A stretch of 43,690 nucleotides of DNA, from positions 1-43,690 of the forward strand of contig JAFRHO010000011.1 in the NCBI GenBank assembly GCA_017433245.1, written 5' to 3'. The DNA is from Candidatus Saccharimonadota bacterium. GTDB taxonomy: Bacteria; Patescibacteriota; Saccharimonadia; Saccharimonadales; Saccharimonadaceae. Position numbers and translations under genes: made by a program. This document shows, piece by piece, positions 15,703 to 23,464 of the stretch. The notes below the pieces were generated by a model. That model was not told where the DNA came from. It made no database searches and saw only the letters and a list, made by a program, of their open reading frames with translations. The first letter of the stretch is position 1; each line of letters opens with the position of its first letter.

Positions 15703-16210
15703 GATGCGGCTCCTTTTTTACTTTATGCTTTTTGATACACTGATGATAGATTTCGGTAAAGATAAAAGCAAAAATGACAGCGCCGATGACGTCTATTAAA
15801 GTATGCTTGTTGGCCATAATACGGCCGGTGGCAGTCAGAGAGGCCAGGATTAGAAAGAAAATTTCGATGACAACACGGAAAGATTTGGATTTGATGTATT
15901 TGGGAAGTGCAGTGATGACTACAAAAAAGATAGTGGCGACCACCATGACATGAGTGGAGGGGAAGGAAGGTTCACCGGAGCTATCTGGGCGAGTAGGCAT
16001 CAGACCTGGGGAAAGGTTTGGCAAGAGCTTGTCGCAGACGAGGTAAACAATAAGCATCAAAACAAGCGGAATTGGCATATATAGGAGCTGTTTGTCTACT
16101 TTCTTCAGGGAACCGCGTGAGATCCACTGAATTATTCCGAGCACCACAAAAACAGCGAGTACTGCGAAAGATGATATTAAAATGACGTTTGTAATTTTTT
16201 CCCATTCCAT
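15695..16210 (-). CDS. PAP2-family membrane phosphatase
   Basis: The 171-aa protein has about five membrane segments and degenerate PAP2 motifs: RPDSSGEPSFPSTH (motifs 1-2, with PSTH in place of PSGH) and GRIMANKHTLIDVIGA (motif 3, with Gly where SRxxxxxHxxxD has Ser, but with Arg, His and Asp kept). Such enzymes dephosphorylate undecaprenyl pyrophosphate or phosphatidic acid at the membrane; the former would recycle the lipid carrier for cell-wall synthesis (inference). The start is placed at 16210 because a TGCTATAAT promoter ends 6 nt before that ATG; a longer frame to 16243 would run through the promoter. It is the first gene of a two-gene operon with HIT. Confidence 0.88.
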   Translation of the reverse strand: MEWEKITNVILISSFAVLAVFVVLGIIQWISRGSLKKVDKQLLYMPIPLVLMLIVYLVCDKLLPNLSPGLMPTRPDSSGEPSFPSTHVMVVATIFFVVITALPKYIKSKSFRVVIEIFFLILASLTATGRIMANKHTLIDVIGAVIFAFIFTEIYHQCIKKHKVKKEPHHE

Positions 16211-16216
16211 AGTTTG

Positions 16217-16225
16217 ATTATAGCA
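16217..16225 (-). promoter_or_regulatory. leaderless promoter of the PAP2-HIT operon
   Basis: The reverse strand TGCTATAAT has its hexamer at 16217-16222, six bases before the ATG at 16210. Confidence 0.65.
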
Positions 16226-16293
16226 TATGTTTGATGTTGTCAATAGTTTTACAATAAGCGGTTTGATGGAGTGGTTGGCTGAATAAAGAAATA

Positions 16294-16302
16294 TGATAAA
16301 AT
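16294..16302 (+). promoter_or_regulatory. leaderless promoter of the histidine phosphatase gene
   Basis: TGATAAAAT with hexamer 16297-16302 lies six bases before the ATG at 16309. Confidence 0.5.
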
Positions 16303-16308
16303 GAATGC

Positions 16309-16860
16309 ATGAAGGTTTTTACGATAAGACATGGGCAGACGGATTGGAATCTGGCATGCCGAATTCAGGGAAGGACAGATGTGCCACTAAATGCGACCGG
16401 TAGAGAACAGGCAGAAGAAGTACGCAAGAAGATAGCAGATTTAGAGTTTGATATCTGTTATGCATCACCCCTTGCACGGGCGGCGGAGACGGCCAGGATT
16501 GTGGTGGACGAAAAATGCGAGATTGTTTATGATGAGCGCTTAGTGGAGCGATATTTTGGGGATTTTGAAGGGAAAGTGGCAAAAGATTATAAGTGGACTG
16601 GGTTGCTAAAAGGTGATTTGTATGACCGAAGAATGAATATATCGGAGGGAGGAATGGAGTCGATTAAAGAACTTTTGGCACGTTCGCGAGAATTCTTGGA
16701 CTGGCTACTAACCACACACGATGCTGATGCGAGAATCTTAGTAGTGGCACATGGAGCATTCTTGAAGACTTTGCATTACAACATCATTGGGTATGATGAT
16801 GATACGGACTTTTACGATTTCTATTTGAAGAATGGGGAAGTAGTAGAATACAACATATAA
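16309..16860 (+). CDS. histidine phosphatase family protein (phosphoglycerate mutase-like)
   Basis: The 183-aa protein begins with the catalytic motif IRHGQTDWN and continues with the branch-1 landmarks [45 protein letters not shown], and a late [11 protein letters not shown] that supplies the second histidine. These mark a cofactor-independent-of-metal phosphatase of the CobC/GpmB type. Substrates range from sugar phosphates to cobalamin or nucleotide intermediates and cannot be set here. The start is 6 nt after a TGATAAAAT element. A terminator follows immediately. Confidence 0.93.
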   Translation: MKVFTIRHGQTDWNLACRIQGRTDVPLNATGREQAEEVRKKIADLEFDICYASPLARAAETARIVVDEKCEIVYDERLVERYFGDFEGKVAKDYKWTGLLKGDLYDRRMNISEGGMESIKELLARSREFLDWLLTTHDADARILVVAHGAFLKTLHYNIIGYDDDTDFYDFYLKNGEVVEYNI

Positions 16861-16865
16861 AAATA

Positions 16866-16887
16866 AAGACCTCACGGTCTTATTTTT
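16866..16887 (+). terminator. intrinsic terminator
   Basis: AAGACC and GGTCTT pair around a TCAC loop and are followed by ATTTTT, just after the phosphatase stop codon. Confidence 0.75.
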
Positions 16888-16890
16888 GTA

Positions 16891-16967
16891 TGGTATGCCC
16901 GACAGGATTCGAACCTACGACCTTTTGCTCCGCAAGCAAACGCTCTATCCAGCTGAGCTACGGGCAC
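16891..16967 (-). tRNA. tRNA-Arg(GCG), CCA encoded
   Basis: A full cloverleaf can be read on the reverse strand: acceptor GTGCCCG/CGGGCAT, D-arm GCTCAGCTGGATAGAGC, anticodon stem TTTGC/GCAAA with loop TTGCGGA, and T-arm with GGTTCGAATCC. The anticodon is GCG, decoding CGC and CGU. Most bacteria use ACG here, edited to ICG, so this is unusual. The first pair is G-U. CCA is encoded. The leader carries a hairpin and a TGGTATAAT at 17044-17052. Confidence 0.95.
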
Positions 16968-16971
16968 ATAT

Positions 16972-17003
16972 GTGGATGTTGTGATTTTATTCGCGACATC
17001 CAC
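16972..17003 (-). other. hairpin in the tRNA-Arg leader
   Basis: GTGGATGT (16972-16979) and ACATCCAC (16996-17003) form an eight-pair stem with a 16-nt loop, starting five bases from the tRNA 5' end. It lies inside the predicted ~70-nt leader and may guide 5' processing or attenuate transcription (inference). Confidence 0.55.
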
Positions 17004-17043
17004 CTAGAAATTAAATGAGCATCACCGTGAAGGTGACGATACT

Positions 17044-17052
17044 ATTATACCA
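17044..17052 (-). promoter_or_regulatory. tRNA-Arg promoter
   Basis: The reverse strand TGGTATAAT has its hexamer at 17044-17049, upstream of the tRNA-Arg leader. Confidence 0.6.
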
Positions 17053-17168
17053 CATTTTGGCGGATTGTTGTGAAAAATACTTTTTCTTATGAGCGAGTTT
17101 GCGCCTGAGATTCTTTAGATTCACGTGGGCGCGATTATAACACCTATGGTTTGGTTTTGGTGAAAATA

Positions 17169-17177
17169 TGGTATAAT
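17169..17177 (+). promoter_or_regulatory. tRNA-Ser(CGA) promoter
   Basis: TGGTATAAT has its hexamer at 17172-17177, seven bases before the tRNA at 17185. The primary transcript would therefore start at or next to the mature 5' end. Confidence 0.7.
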
Positions 17178-17184
17178 TACAGGT

Positions 17185-17275
17185 GGAAGCGTGGCCGAGT
17201 GGTTGAAGGCGCACGACTCGAAATCGTGTGGGCGCTTTAGGCGTCTCGAAGGTTCGAATCCTTTCGCTTCCGCCA
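17185..17275 (+). tRNA. tRNA-Ser(CGA), CCA encoded
   Basis: Acceptor GGAAGCG/CGCTTCC, D-arm TGGCCGAGTGGTTGAAGGC, anticodon stem CACGA/TCGTG with loop CTCGAAA (anticodon CGA), a long class II variable arm, T-arm with GGTTCGAATCC, discriminator G and CCA. Decodes UCG. Confidence 0.97.
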
Positions 17276-17292
17276 ATAGAATTGATTTCGTT

Positions 17293-17318
17293 AAAAAAGC
17301 CCCGGAAGGGGCTTTTTT
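17293..17318. terminator. bidirectional intrinsic terminator
   Basis: AAAAAAGCCCC and GGGGCTTTTTT pair around GGAA, giving a stem with T-runs on both strands. It ends the tRNA-Ser(CGA) transcript on the plus strand and the VanY-like gene on the minus strand. Confidence 0.92.
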
Positions 17319-17324
17319 GGTTGT

Positions 17325-17990
17325 TTAATGTTCGCTGAGGTATTCCTCGAGGGTGAGGTTTTCCTCTGTAATTTTTGTCGCAAGTTCGGAATTGTTGATA
17401 TAGCGGAGATGCCATGGTTCATAGGCATAGCCGGTGATGTCTTCTTTACCTTCGAGATAGCGAAGAATGAAGCCGTATTTTGGTAATAATTCATGGATTT
17501 TGGCAAAATCCTCAACATCAGCAATCATGTCGTCGTTTTCACGGATTTCTTTGCCATCTTTGATAAGAAAGATGTCTACAGCAAGTCCGGTATGGTGTTC
17601 GGAATAGCCAGGGACAGCGAGATATAATTTACAGTATTCTTCACCGAGTTCGGGGTCGGCCGACCAAGCATCCCAGATTTCTTGCTGTTCCTCGACTGAG
17701 CGGTAGACGCTATCGAGTTCGATTTGGATGCCCTCGTCTAAGAGTTCGTCTCTTAGCTTTACAAACTGTTCATAAGCTTTATTCTCGATGGTATTTTCTT
17801 CACCGAGGCTGTTTTCGACAGTTTCAAGATGAACGACGTTCTCCCAGCCATCTGGTAACGCGTGAGTCTTGTTGACCAGAACTAGATAAGGGTCGTAGTC
17901 CTGTTCGCTTTCGAACTCGGTCTCGTCGGCGTTGGTCATAAGGCCCAAAAACAGTACTATGACAATGACACTCAAAACAACTTTTTTCAT
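17325..17990 (-). CDS. VanY-type D,D-carboxypeptidase (M15B), secreted
   Basis: The 221-aa protein has an N-terminal signal or anchor (MKKVVLSVIVIVLFLGLM), then a D-Ala-D-Ala carboxypeptidase domain with DSVYRSVEEQQEIW, the zinc-binding GYSEHHTGLAVDI and the final YEPWHLRY. His and Asp of the first motif and His of the last are the zinc ligands; the Glu before WHLRY is the catalytic base. All are present. It trims the terminal D-alanine of peptidoglycan stem peptides, outside the membrane. AAAGGAG lies about 9 nt before the ATG, with a TATAAT near 18037-18042. Confidence 0.94.
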   Translation of the reverse strand: MKKVVLSVIVIVLFLGLMTNADETEFESEQDYDPYLVLVNKTHALPDGWENVVHLETVENSLGEENTIENKAYEQFVKLRDELLDEGIQIELDSVYRSVEEQQEIWDAWSADPELGEEYCKLYLAVPGYSEHHTGLAVDIFLIKDGKEIRENDDMIADVEDFAKIHELLPKYGFILRYLEGKEDITGYAYEPWHLRYINNSELATKITEENLTLEEYLSEH

Positions 17991-18036
17991 AAGGTGCGCT
18001 CCTTTCTCTTAAAACATAGATAGGGTAATGTTGCTA

Positions 18037-18045
18037 TTATAACAT
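18037..18045 (-). promoter_or_regulatory. promoter of the VanY-like gene
   Basis: The reverse strand TGTTATAAT lies ~47 nt upstream of the ATG, giving a leader of about 40 nt with an AAAGGAG site. Confidence 0.5.
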
Positions 18046-18107
18046 TTTTGAACTTTTTTGTCTAGTTTTGCTTATGGTTAGGCGTTTTTAAGATGAGGTG
18101 AATTCTA

Positions 18108-18116
18108 TGGTATAAT
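18108..18116 (+). promoter_or_regulatory. promoter of the RhuM-Fic gene
   Basis: TGGTATAAT has its hexamer at 18111-18116, followed by GGAGG at 18131-18135. Confidence 0.6.
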
Positions 18117-18143
18117 AGAGGTAATAAAGAGGAGGTGACTGAG

Positions 18144-19223
18144 GTGACGGAGAATAGTACAGACACTAGAATTGAGATTTATCAGGGGGAAAATGGCGAA
18201 GTGGTTTTTGATGTTGATGTGGAAGCGGAGACGATTTGGGCGACACAGGCTCAAATTGCTCAACTTTTTGATGTAGCGCCACAAAATATTACGTACCACA
18301 TAAAGAATGTCTACAGAGATGGTGAGTTGGATAATAGCGTAGCAGATGGCAAATTGCATCAAGGTGATACATCTAGTGCAAAAAATGTACAGGTCGAAAA
18401 TCGAACTTGTAAAGAAATTTTACAAGTTCAAAATGAGGGTGGGAGAGTCACTAGGCGGCGTGTTAAAGTTTATAACTTAGACATGATTATTTCGGTAGGA
18501 TATAGAGTAAACTCGAAGAAGGCAACAAAGTTTCGGATATGGGCTACCTCTGTACTGCGACGGTATTTAACCAATGGCGTGGTGGTGAATCAGCGTAAAC
18601 TTCTCGTAATGCGGGAGAAAGAAGAGTTGAAGAAATTGCACGACGTTGAGGAAATGATGGCACTAGTGAGGAGGCTCACAACCCGGAACGAATTGGATGC
18701 TGGAGAGGCAAACGGAGTACTGGAAGTGATTTCAAAGTATGCAGGGAGCTTTAAAACCCTAGAAGAGTATGATGACGGGCATATCGATCTGTCGTTTATG
18801 GGGTCAAAGCGAAAGAAGGGGAGGGAATTAACCGTAGAAATGTGTACTAGGGCCGTAGAACAGCTGCGAGAGAGTGTAGGGGGTTCGGATTTGTTTGGGA
18901 AACAGCGAAGTGGAAGTTTCGAAGGGAGCCTGGTAGCGATTTTTCAGAGTTATGACGGGAAGGAACTGTACCCAAGCGTGCAGGAGAAGGCGGCAAATCT
19001 GTTATATTTCGTGATTAAAGATCACCCGTTTTATGATGGAAATAAACGGATTGGAGCGCTGCTATTTGTGTTGTTTTTAACGATTAATGACTGTCATTTG
19101 ACGGAGAGCGGGGAAACAAAGATATCAGATCAGGCGCTGACGGCGATAGCGCTACTGATTGCAGAGAGCGAGCCGAAAGAGAAAAACTTGATTACAAGTC
19201 TGGTGTGTAAATTATTACAGTGA
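18144..19223 (+). CDS. RhuM-family protein with C-terminal Fic domain
   Basis: The N-terminal ~140 residues carry RhuM landmarks: EIYQGENGEVVFDVDVEAETIWATQ, then AQIAQLFDV with a helix-turn-helix look, YNLDMIISVGYRVNSK, and FRIWATSVLRRYL. The C-terminal part holds the Fic active-site motif HPFYDGNKRIG with intact catalytic His and Arg. Fic enzymes usually transfer AMP or other groups to proteins; RhuM is a poorly understood family first described as virulence-associated. No separate antitoxin gene is adjacent. The GTG at 18144 is preferred because GGAGG lies 8 nt upstream; a GTG at 18135 overlaps that site. Target unknown. Confidence 0.9.
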   Translation: MTENSTDTRIEIYQGENGEVVFDVDVEAETIWATQAQIAQLFDVAPQNITYHIKNVYRDGELDNSVADGKLHQGDTSSAKNVQVENRTCKEILQVQNEGGRVTRRRVKVYNLDMIISVGYRVNSKKATKFRIWATSVLRRYLTNGVVVNQRKLLVMREKEELKKLHDVEEMMALVRRLTTRNELDAGEANGVLEVISKYAGSFKTLEEYDDGHIDLSFMGSKRKKGRELTVEMCTRAVEQLRESVGGSDLFGKQRSGSFEGSLVAIFQSYDGKELYPSVQEKAANLLYFVIKDHPFYDGNKRIGALLFVLFLTINDCHLTESGETKISDQALTAIALLIAESEPKEKNLITSLVCKLLQ

Positions 19224-19233
19224 TAAAATATGA

Positions 19234-19239
19234 TATAAT
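19234..19239 (+). promoter_or_regulatory. promoter of the truncated Mur ligase gene
   Basis: TGATATAAT sits 9 nt before the ATG at 19249; GGAGG (19240-19244) falls between them, so the transcript would begin in or near the ribosome-binding site. Confidence 0.5.
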
Positions 19240-19248
19240 GGAGGTATT

Positions 19249-19989
19249 ATGGTAGAACAGGGAAAGAACAAGCCAAACAAAAACGGTGGACTAAAACAGA
19301 AGCGTCAGAAATTGAAGGCAAAACTCCTGAAGTCGTATTATGGTAATCCGACGAAAGATATGAAGTTGATTGCGATCACCGGCACAACAGGGAAGACTAT
19401 TGTAGCGCATTATGTACATGAAATCCTCAAAGCCGTAGGGGAACAGGTGGCAGTACTAGCGTCAGAGCAGCCGTTTAAGATGGGGATGTTGCATAAATTC
19501 TTGTCTGATGCATGGAAAGCAGGGGCGAATTACGTAGTGGTTACAGTGCCAGCTGAAGGGCTCCGAGATAACATTTTCTATGGCCTACCAGTGGAAGTAG
19601 CGGTGATGACAAATTTCGTTACAGCAGGACTGCACGATATGGAACCCGGTGAGTATATCGATTGTGAAAAAACCCTGTTTGATATGAAGCCGGAAATCGT
19701 AGTACTAAATAGTGATGATTTGAATTATAGTACTTTTGCGGAGTTTAAGGGCAAGGCTAAGACAGTGACTTTTGGTCAGAGTAGTTCAGATGTAAAGATA
19801 TTGAATTCGAAATTATACCCGAAGGGAACAGAGGCGACTTTGTCGATTGCTTCAGACATTACTTCTGTGGCGACTTTCGTAGTGGGGGAGCCAGCGGTTT
19901 CTTATATGGCTTGTGCGGCAGCAATTGCTTATGGATTAGGGATTGAAGAAAAGTTTACGGTGGATGGTATAGCTAATTACGAGATTTAA
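19249..19989 (+). CDS. truncated Mur ligase-like protein, 246 aa
   Basis: The protein has a basic N-terminus, then a Mur ligase P-loop AITGTTGKTIVAHYV (TTGKT where MurE has TNGKT), VAVMTNFVTAGLHDMEP and VVLNSDDLNY, matching the central ATPase domain. It stops after that domain: the C-terminal amino-acid-binding domain and the usual lysine/histidine region are missing, so ligase activity is doubtful. A GGAGG lies 5 nt before the ATG, after a TATAAT at 19234-19239. The 3' end overlaps the convergent murE-like gene by 17 nt. It may be a regulator, a partner subunit, or a decaying paralogue. Confidence 0.8.
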   Translation: MVEQGKNKPNKNGGLKQKRQKLKAKLLKSYYGNPTKDMKLIAITGTTGKTIVAHYVHEILKAVGEQVAVLASEQPFKMGMLHKFLSDAWKAGANYVVVTVPAEGLRDNIFYGLPVEVAVMTNFVTAGLHDMEPGEYIDCEKTLFDMKPEIVVLNSDDLNYSTFAEFKGKAKTVTFGQSSSDVKILNSKLYPKGTEATLSIASDITSVATFVVGEPAVSYMACAAAIAYGLGIEEKFTVDGIANYEI

Positions 19990-21217
19990 GGAGTTTTTCT
20001 GCTACTTCTATATCGTTGAAATCATGGGGGCCGTCGGCACGGAGGATGGTTTTTTCGTGGCCTTTTCCGAGGATGAGGACGAGGTCACCTTTCCCAGCCT
20101 TATCGAGGGCGAGTTTAATGGCTTTCTCGCGGTCTAATTCCTTATAGAGGTCCTTACCTAGGACTTTACCGTGTTTTTCGGCGCCTTTGATGAAGGCGGC
20201 GGCAATCTTCTCGGGGTCTTCGTCCCTGGAATCATCTTCGGTGATGATGACGATATCAGAGTATTTGGCGAGGATGGCGCCTCTGATAGGGCGAGTGGAA
20301 GGGTCGCGTTGACCTGCGCCACCGTGAACGGAAATGATTTTGCCTTTGTGTTCACGGACGGATTCGAAGACTTTTTCGAGGGCATCAGGGGCATGGGCGT
20401 AGTCGACGATAACCGTGAATGGTTGGCCTTTATCGATGATATTCATGCGACCCTCGACATTATCCAGTGCTTTGATACCAGATTCGATTTGTTCATTGGT
20501 GAGTCCAAGTTTCTTGCCGACGAGGACGGCGGCGAGGGAATTATAGACGTTAAATTTGCCAGGGATGTTGGTCTCAATATTTATATCATCATATGAATAA
20601 TTTACGCCAGAAACAGTAAGTTTTACGTTTTTTGCGCGATTTTTGCCGTTATTTATACCATATGTGATATAATTTCTGGCTAGACCAGCGTAATACTTAG
20701 TGGCGGGGTCGTCGGCATTTAAGATACTGAATTTGGCTTTCTTGAAGAGTTTGCCTTTGGCCTTGCGATAATTGTTGATGGTCTTGTGATAGTCGAGATG
20801 ATCATGGGTGAGATTGGTGAAAACGGCAATTTCGAAGGGGATACCAAGGGTACGAAATTCAGCTAGGGCATGAGAAGTGACTTCGAGCACGAGAAATTCG
20901 GCTTTCTGGTTGACTATCTCGCGGATACGGTTGTTTAGGGTGATGGCGTCGACAGTAGTCATGTGATTTAGTTCGGGTTTGAGTTTATCTACACCGTAGG
21001 CTACTGTAGTCATGAGACCGGTTTTGTGGCCAGCGCGGTTAAGCATCTTCCAAATCATAAAGCATGTCGTGGTCTTACCATTGGTCCCCGTAACACCGAT
21101 AACACGGAGTTTGTGAGCAGGGAAGCCGGTTTTGACGTTGGCAGCAATAGACTGGGTGTAATGGTAGGGAAGAACGGCTTTGTTGTAGAGAGGGAATTTA
21201 CGAAGAAGTGCTTTCAT
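19973..21217 (-). CDS. murE: MurE-like UDP-MurNAc-peptide ligase without N-terminal domain
   Basis: The 414-aa protein has the MurE central domain (GVTGTNGKTTTCFMIWKML, TTVDAITLNN, FTNLTHDHLDYH, LNADDPATKYY) and C-terminal domain (VIVDYAHAPDALEKV, HGGAGQRDPSTRPIRG, DDSRDEDPEKI, ILGKGHEKTI). MurE adds the third amino acid of the peptidoglycan stem peptide. About 80-100 N-terminal residues found in standard MurE, the UDP-binding domain, are absent; the protein begins shortly before the P-loop. The residue-selecting loop reads DDSR, neither the DNPR of diaminopimelate enzymes nor the usual lysine form, so the added amino acid is uncertain. It follows the ABC permease by 3 nt, hence one operon. 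Confidence 0.88.
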   Translation of the reverse strand: MKALLRKFPLYNKAVLPYHYTQSIAANVKTGFPAHKLRVIGVTGTNGKTTTCFMIWKMLNRAGHKTGLMTTVAYGVDKLKPELNHMTTVDAITLNNRIREIVNQKAEFLVLEVTSHALAEFRTLGIPFEIAVFTNLTHDHLDYHKTINNYRKAKGKLFKKAKFSILNADDPATKYYAGLARNYITYGINNGKNRAKNVKLTVSGVNYSYDDINIETNIPGKFNVYNSLAAVLVGKKLGLTNEQIESGIKALDNVEGRMNIIDKGQPFTVIVDYAHAPDALEKVFESVREHKGKIISVHGGAGQRDPSTRPIRGAILAKYSDIVIITEDDSRDEDPEKIAAAFIKGAEKHGKVLGKDLYKELDREKAIKLALDKAGKGDLVLILGKGHEKTILRADGPHDFNDIEVAEKLLKSRN

Positions 21218-21220
21218 AGT

Positions 21221-22453
21221 CTACCGATAGTGTTTAAGTGATTCGATTGGGTTGCGCGAGGCGGCTTTGATGGCAGGGTAAATACCAAAGAGAATTCCAA
21301 CAACAATAGTGGTGAGGAAGGTGATGGCGATGATTTCCCAACTGATATAGGGAGCAAATGGAGTGATGGTGGAAAGAAGGAAGGCAAGGGTGTAACCAAG
21401 GAGAAGGCCCATAACACTACCGGAGAAGGAGAGGATGAGGGATTCAAAGAGGAATTGCATAAGAATGTTGCGGCTGGAGGCACCAACAGCTTTTCTGATA
21501 CCGATTTCACGATTGCGCTCGGCGACAGAAACAAGCATGATATTCATAACACCGATACCGCCGACCACTAGAGAAATAGCAGCGACAGTAGTTAGCATAC
21601 CAGAAATAATATTGAAGAGGGAACTGGCAGGATGAGTGATTTCATCACCATAGATAATTTTGAAATTACTGTCACCGTGTTTTTGTTCGACGAGGGCCTT
21701 GGTGAGTTTATCTGCAAGTTCAGCCATACCATCGGTGTTAGCGGCCTTGATATTGATTTGCTGAATCTGCGTGGAACCGGTGATTTGACCCAGGCTTTCG
21801 ACATCCATAATAAGAGTATTATCGAAATCAATATTGTCGAAACTGATGGATTTATTGATTTCGTCGAGAACCCCGACAACCATGAACTTTTCGCCCATAA
21901 TAGTGACGGTCTTGCCGACGGTGCTGTTAATCGTGTTAAAGAGAGCAAGAGAGAGGGTGTGGCCGAGAACGACGGATTTCTCTTCGTTCTTTTCGTTTAA
22001 GAAGGCACCGAAGCGAAGAGGCAACTGCTCAATCTTGATAAAGTCTAGGTTGGTACCGAGGACTGGGGTGGAAGAGAGGGTGTTCTTCTCAGAACCTACA
22101 GTATTGACGGAGACAGCAATAGGAGCGACAGCGGCAACACCTTCGGTCTTGGCAATAGTAGAGACGTCTGAGACAGAAAGGGTAGATTTTTGAAAGGAGT
22201 TGGATGTGGTGAGCTCATCAATGATGTCCGTAACAGTATCCTTGGTAGAGTTTGGACGAACAACCATGAGATCATTGCCAAGGTCGCTGATTTCGCTTTT
22301 GACGAGGTTTGAAATACTTCCCATAAGCGAAAGAATCAGAATAATACTAGCAACACCAATAGCAATCCCGAGGCAGGTGAGAAACGAACGAGTACGATGC
22401 TCCTTGATGGCTGTACGGGCAAGTTTGTAATGAGTACGAAGCAATAATGGCAT
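21221..22453 (-). CDS. MacB/FtsX-type ABC transporter permease
   Basis: The 410-aa protein has an N-terminal transmembrane segment (FLTCLGIAIGVASIILILSL), a ~230-residue extracytoplasmic MacB-PCD domain, then three transmembrane segments with the FtsX-family signature IGVMNIMLVSVAERNREIGIRKAVGAS. This is the MacB type of mechanotransmission exporter, used for lipoproteins, peptides or antimicrobials. The start codon overlaps the ATPase stop (TAATG). The substrate cannot be read from the sequence. Confidence 0.94.
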   Translation of the reverse strand: MPLLLRTHYKLARTAIKEHRTRSFLTCLGIAIGVASIILILSLMGSISNLVKSEISDLGNDLMVVRPNSTKDTVTDIIDELTTSNSFQKSTLSVSDVSTIAKTEGVAAVAPIAVSVNTVGSEKNTLSSTPVLGTNLDFIKIEQLPLRFGAFLNEKNEEKSVVLGHTLSLALFNTINSTVGKTVTIMGEKFMVVGVLDEINKSISFDNIDFDNTLIMDVESLGQITGSTQIQQINIKAANTDGMAELADKLTKALVEQKHGDSNFKIIYGDEITHPASSLFNIISGMLTTVAAISLVVGGIGVMNIMLVSVAERNREIGIRKAVGASSRNILMQFLFESLILSFSGSVMGLLLGYTLAFLLSTITPFAPYISWEIIAITFLTTIVVGILFGIYPAIKAASRNPIESLKHYR

Positions 22454-23268
22454 TAGTGTTTCCTCCGAGATTTTTTACGTTTTTTGGATTTGTGCTTACC
22501 GTCATCTGATGGTAGATTAATTTCGGGCTTGTGTTTCTTAATCTTGACAGAGACGGGTTGAGGAAGATTCGCATCAGCGACGGTCTTAACATCAGTATCA
22601 ATTTGACCATCTAACATATGAATAACACGGGTGGCATAAACTGTTAGAGCGGGATTATGGGTAACCATAATAATAGTATTGCCTTCTTTGTGAATGTTCT
22701 TTAGCTCCTCCATGACTGCAAAAGAAGCCCTTGAGTCAAGGTTGCCAGTGGGCTCATCGGCGAGGATAATCTCTGGGCTACCAACAATAGCACGGGCGAT
22801 AGAGACGCGTTGCTGTTGGCCGCCTGATAATTGATAGGGGAGATAGTATTCTTTCTCCTCTAGATTGAAGCGCTTGAGCACGGATGAAGCGTGTTTCAAG
22901 CGAGAAGTCTTAGTATAGCCGGTGTAAACTAGGGGGAGAGCAACATTTTCGATAATCGGTAAATCTTCAATCAGGTTGAAATTCTGGAAGACAAAGCCAA
23001 TTTTCTTGGCGCGGAGCCTGGCCTGACGACGGGCTGGGATAGCAGCGACGTTTTCACCATTTAGGTAATAGTCACCATGGGTGGCACGATCTAGTAGCCC
23101 AATAATATCTAGTAAAGTAGTCTTGCCACAACCGCTGGGACCCATAATCATGATGAATTCGCCACGTTTAATTGTTAAATCAAAATCTTTGAGAGCGAAG
23201 GACTCGGTATCGCCATAGCCATAGCGTTTGGTTAGTCCTTTCAGCTCTATGATAATGTTTTCACTCAC
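22453..23268 (-). CDS. ABC transporter ATP-binding protein, MacB/LolD type
   Basis: The 271-aa ATPase has Walker A (GPSGCGKTT), Q-loop, signature LSGGQQQR, Walker B ILADEPTG and the switch histidine in MVTHNP. It ends with a Lys-rich tail of about 35 residues beyond the usual domain end. The frame is open to 23451, but that would read through a tRNA gene, so the GTG at 23268 is chosen; GGAG lies 8 nt upstream of it. It pairs with the downstream permease. No terminator separates it from the tRNA-Ser(GGA) 28 nt upstream on the same strand. Confidence 0.94.
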   Translation of the reverse strand: MSENIIIELKGLTKRYGYGDTESFALKDFDLTIKRGEFIMIMGPSGCGKTTLLDIIGLLDRATHGDYYLNGENVAAIPARRQARLRAKKIGFVFQNFNLIEDLPIIENVALPLVYTGYTKTSRLKHASSVLKRFNLEEKEYYLPYQLSGGQQQRVSIARAIVGSPEIILADEPTGNLDSRASFAVMEELKNIHKEGNTIIMVTHNPALTVYATRVIHMLDGQIDTDVKTVADANLPQPVSVKIKKHKPEINLPSDDGKHKSKKRKKSRRKH

Positions 23269-23296
23269 ACCTTTTGCTCCGTTTGTTTTCTTGTCG

Positions 23297-23386
23297 TGGC
23301 GGAAAGGACAGGATTTGAACCTGCGAAAGAGTTGCCCCTTTACACGCTTTCCAAGCGTGCGCCTTAAACCGCTCGGCCACCTTTCC
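23297..23386 (-). tRNA. tRNA-Ser(GGA), CCA encoded
   Basis: Acceptor GGAAAGG/CCTTTCC, D-arm TGGCCGAGCGGTTTAAGGC, anticodon stem CACGC/GCGTG with loop TTGGAAA (anticodon GGA), long variable arm, T-arm GGTTCAAATCC, discriminator G and CCA. Decodes UCC and UCU. A TACACT lies 12 nt upstream as a likely -10. Confidence 0.97.
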
Positions 23387-23464
23387 GTCTTATTAAATAG
23401 TGTAGCATGGATGGGGGGTAAAGTGAAGAGGGAAAATCGTGTTATTGGCAACTAAATATTTTAT

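Noticed and set aside
17011-17124. 37-aa basic frame on the minus strand between the two tRNAs, starting GTG nine bases after a TATAAT
   Set aside because: The frame runs into the tRNA-Arg promoter and leader, the GTG spacing does not fit the 6-8 nt rule, and the composition is explained by promoter DNA. The TATAAT at 17134 may still be real.
23269-23451. N-terminal extension of the ABC ATPase frame to 23451
   Set aside because: It would translate through tRNA-Ser(GGA); the GTG at 23268 with GGAG upstream is the better start.
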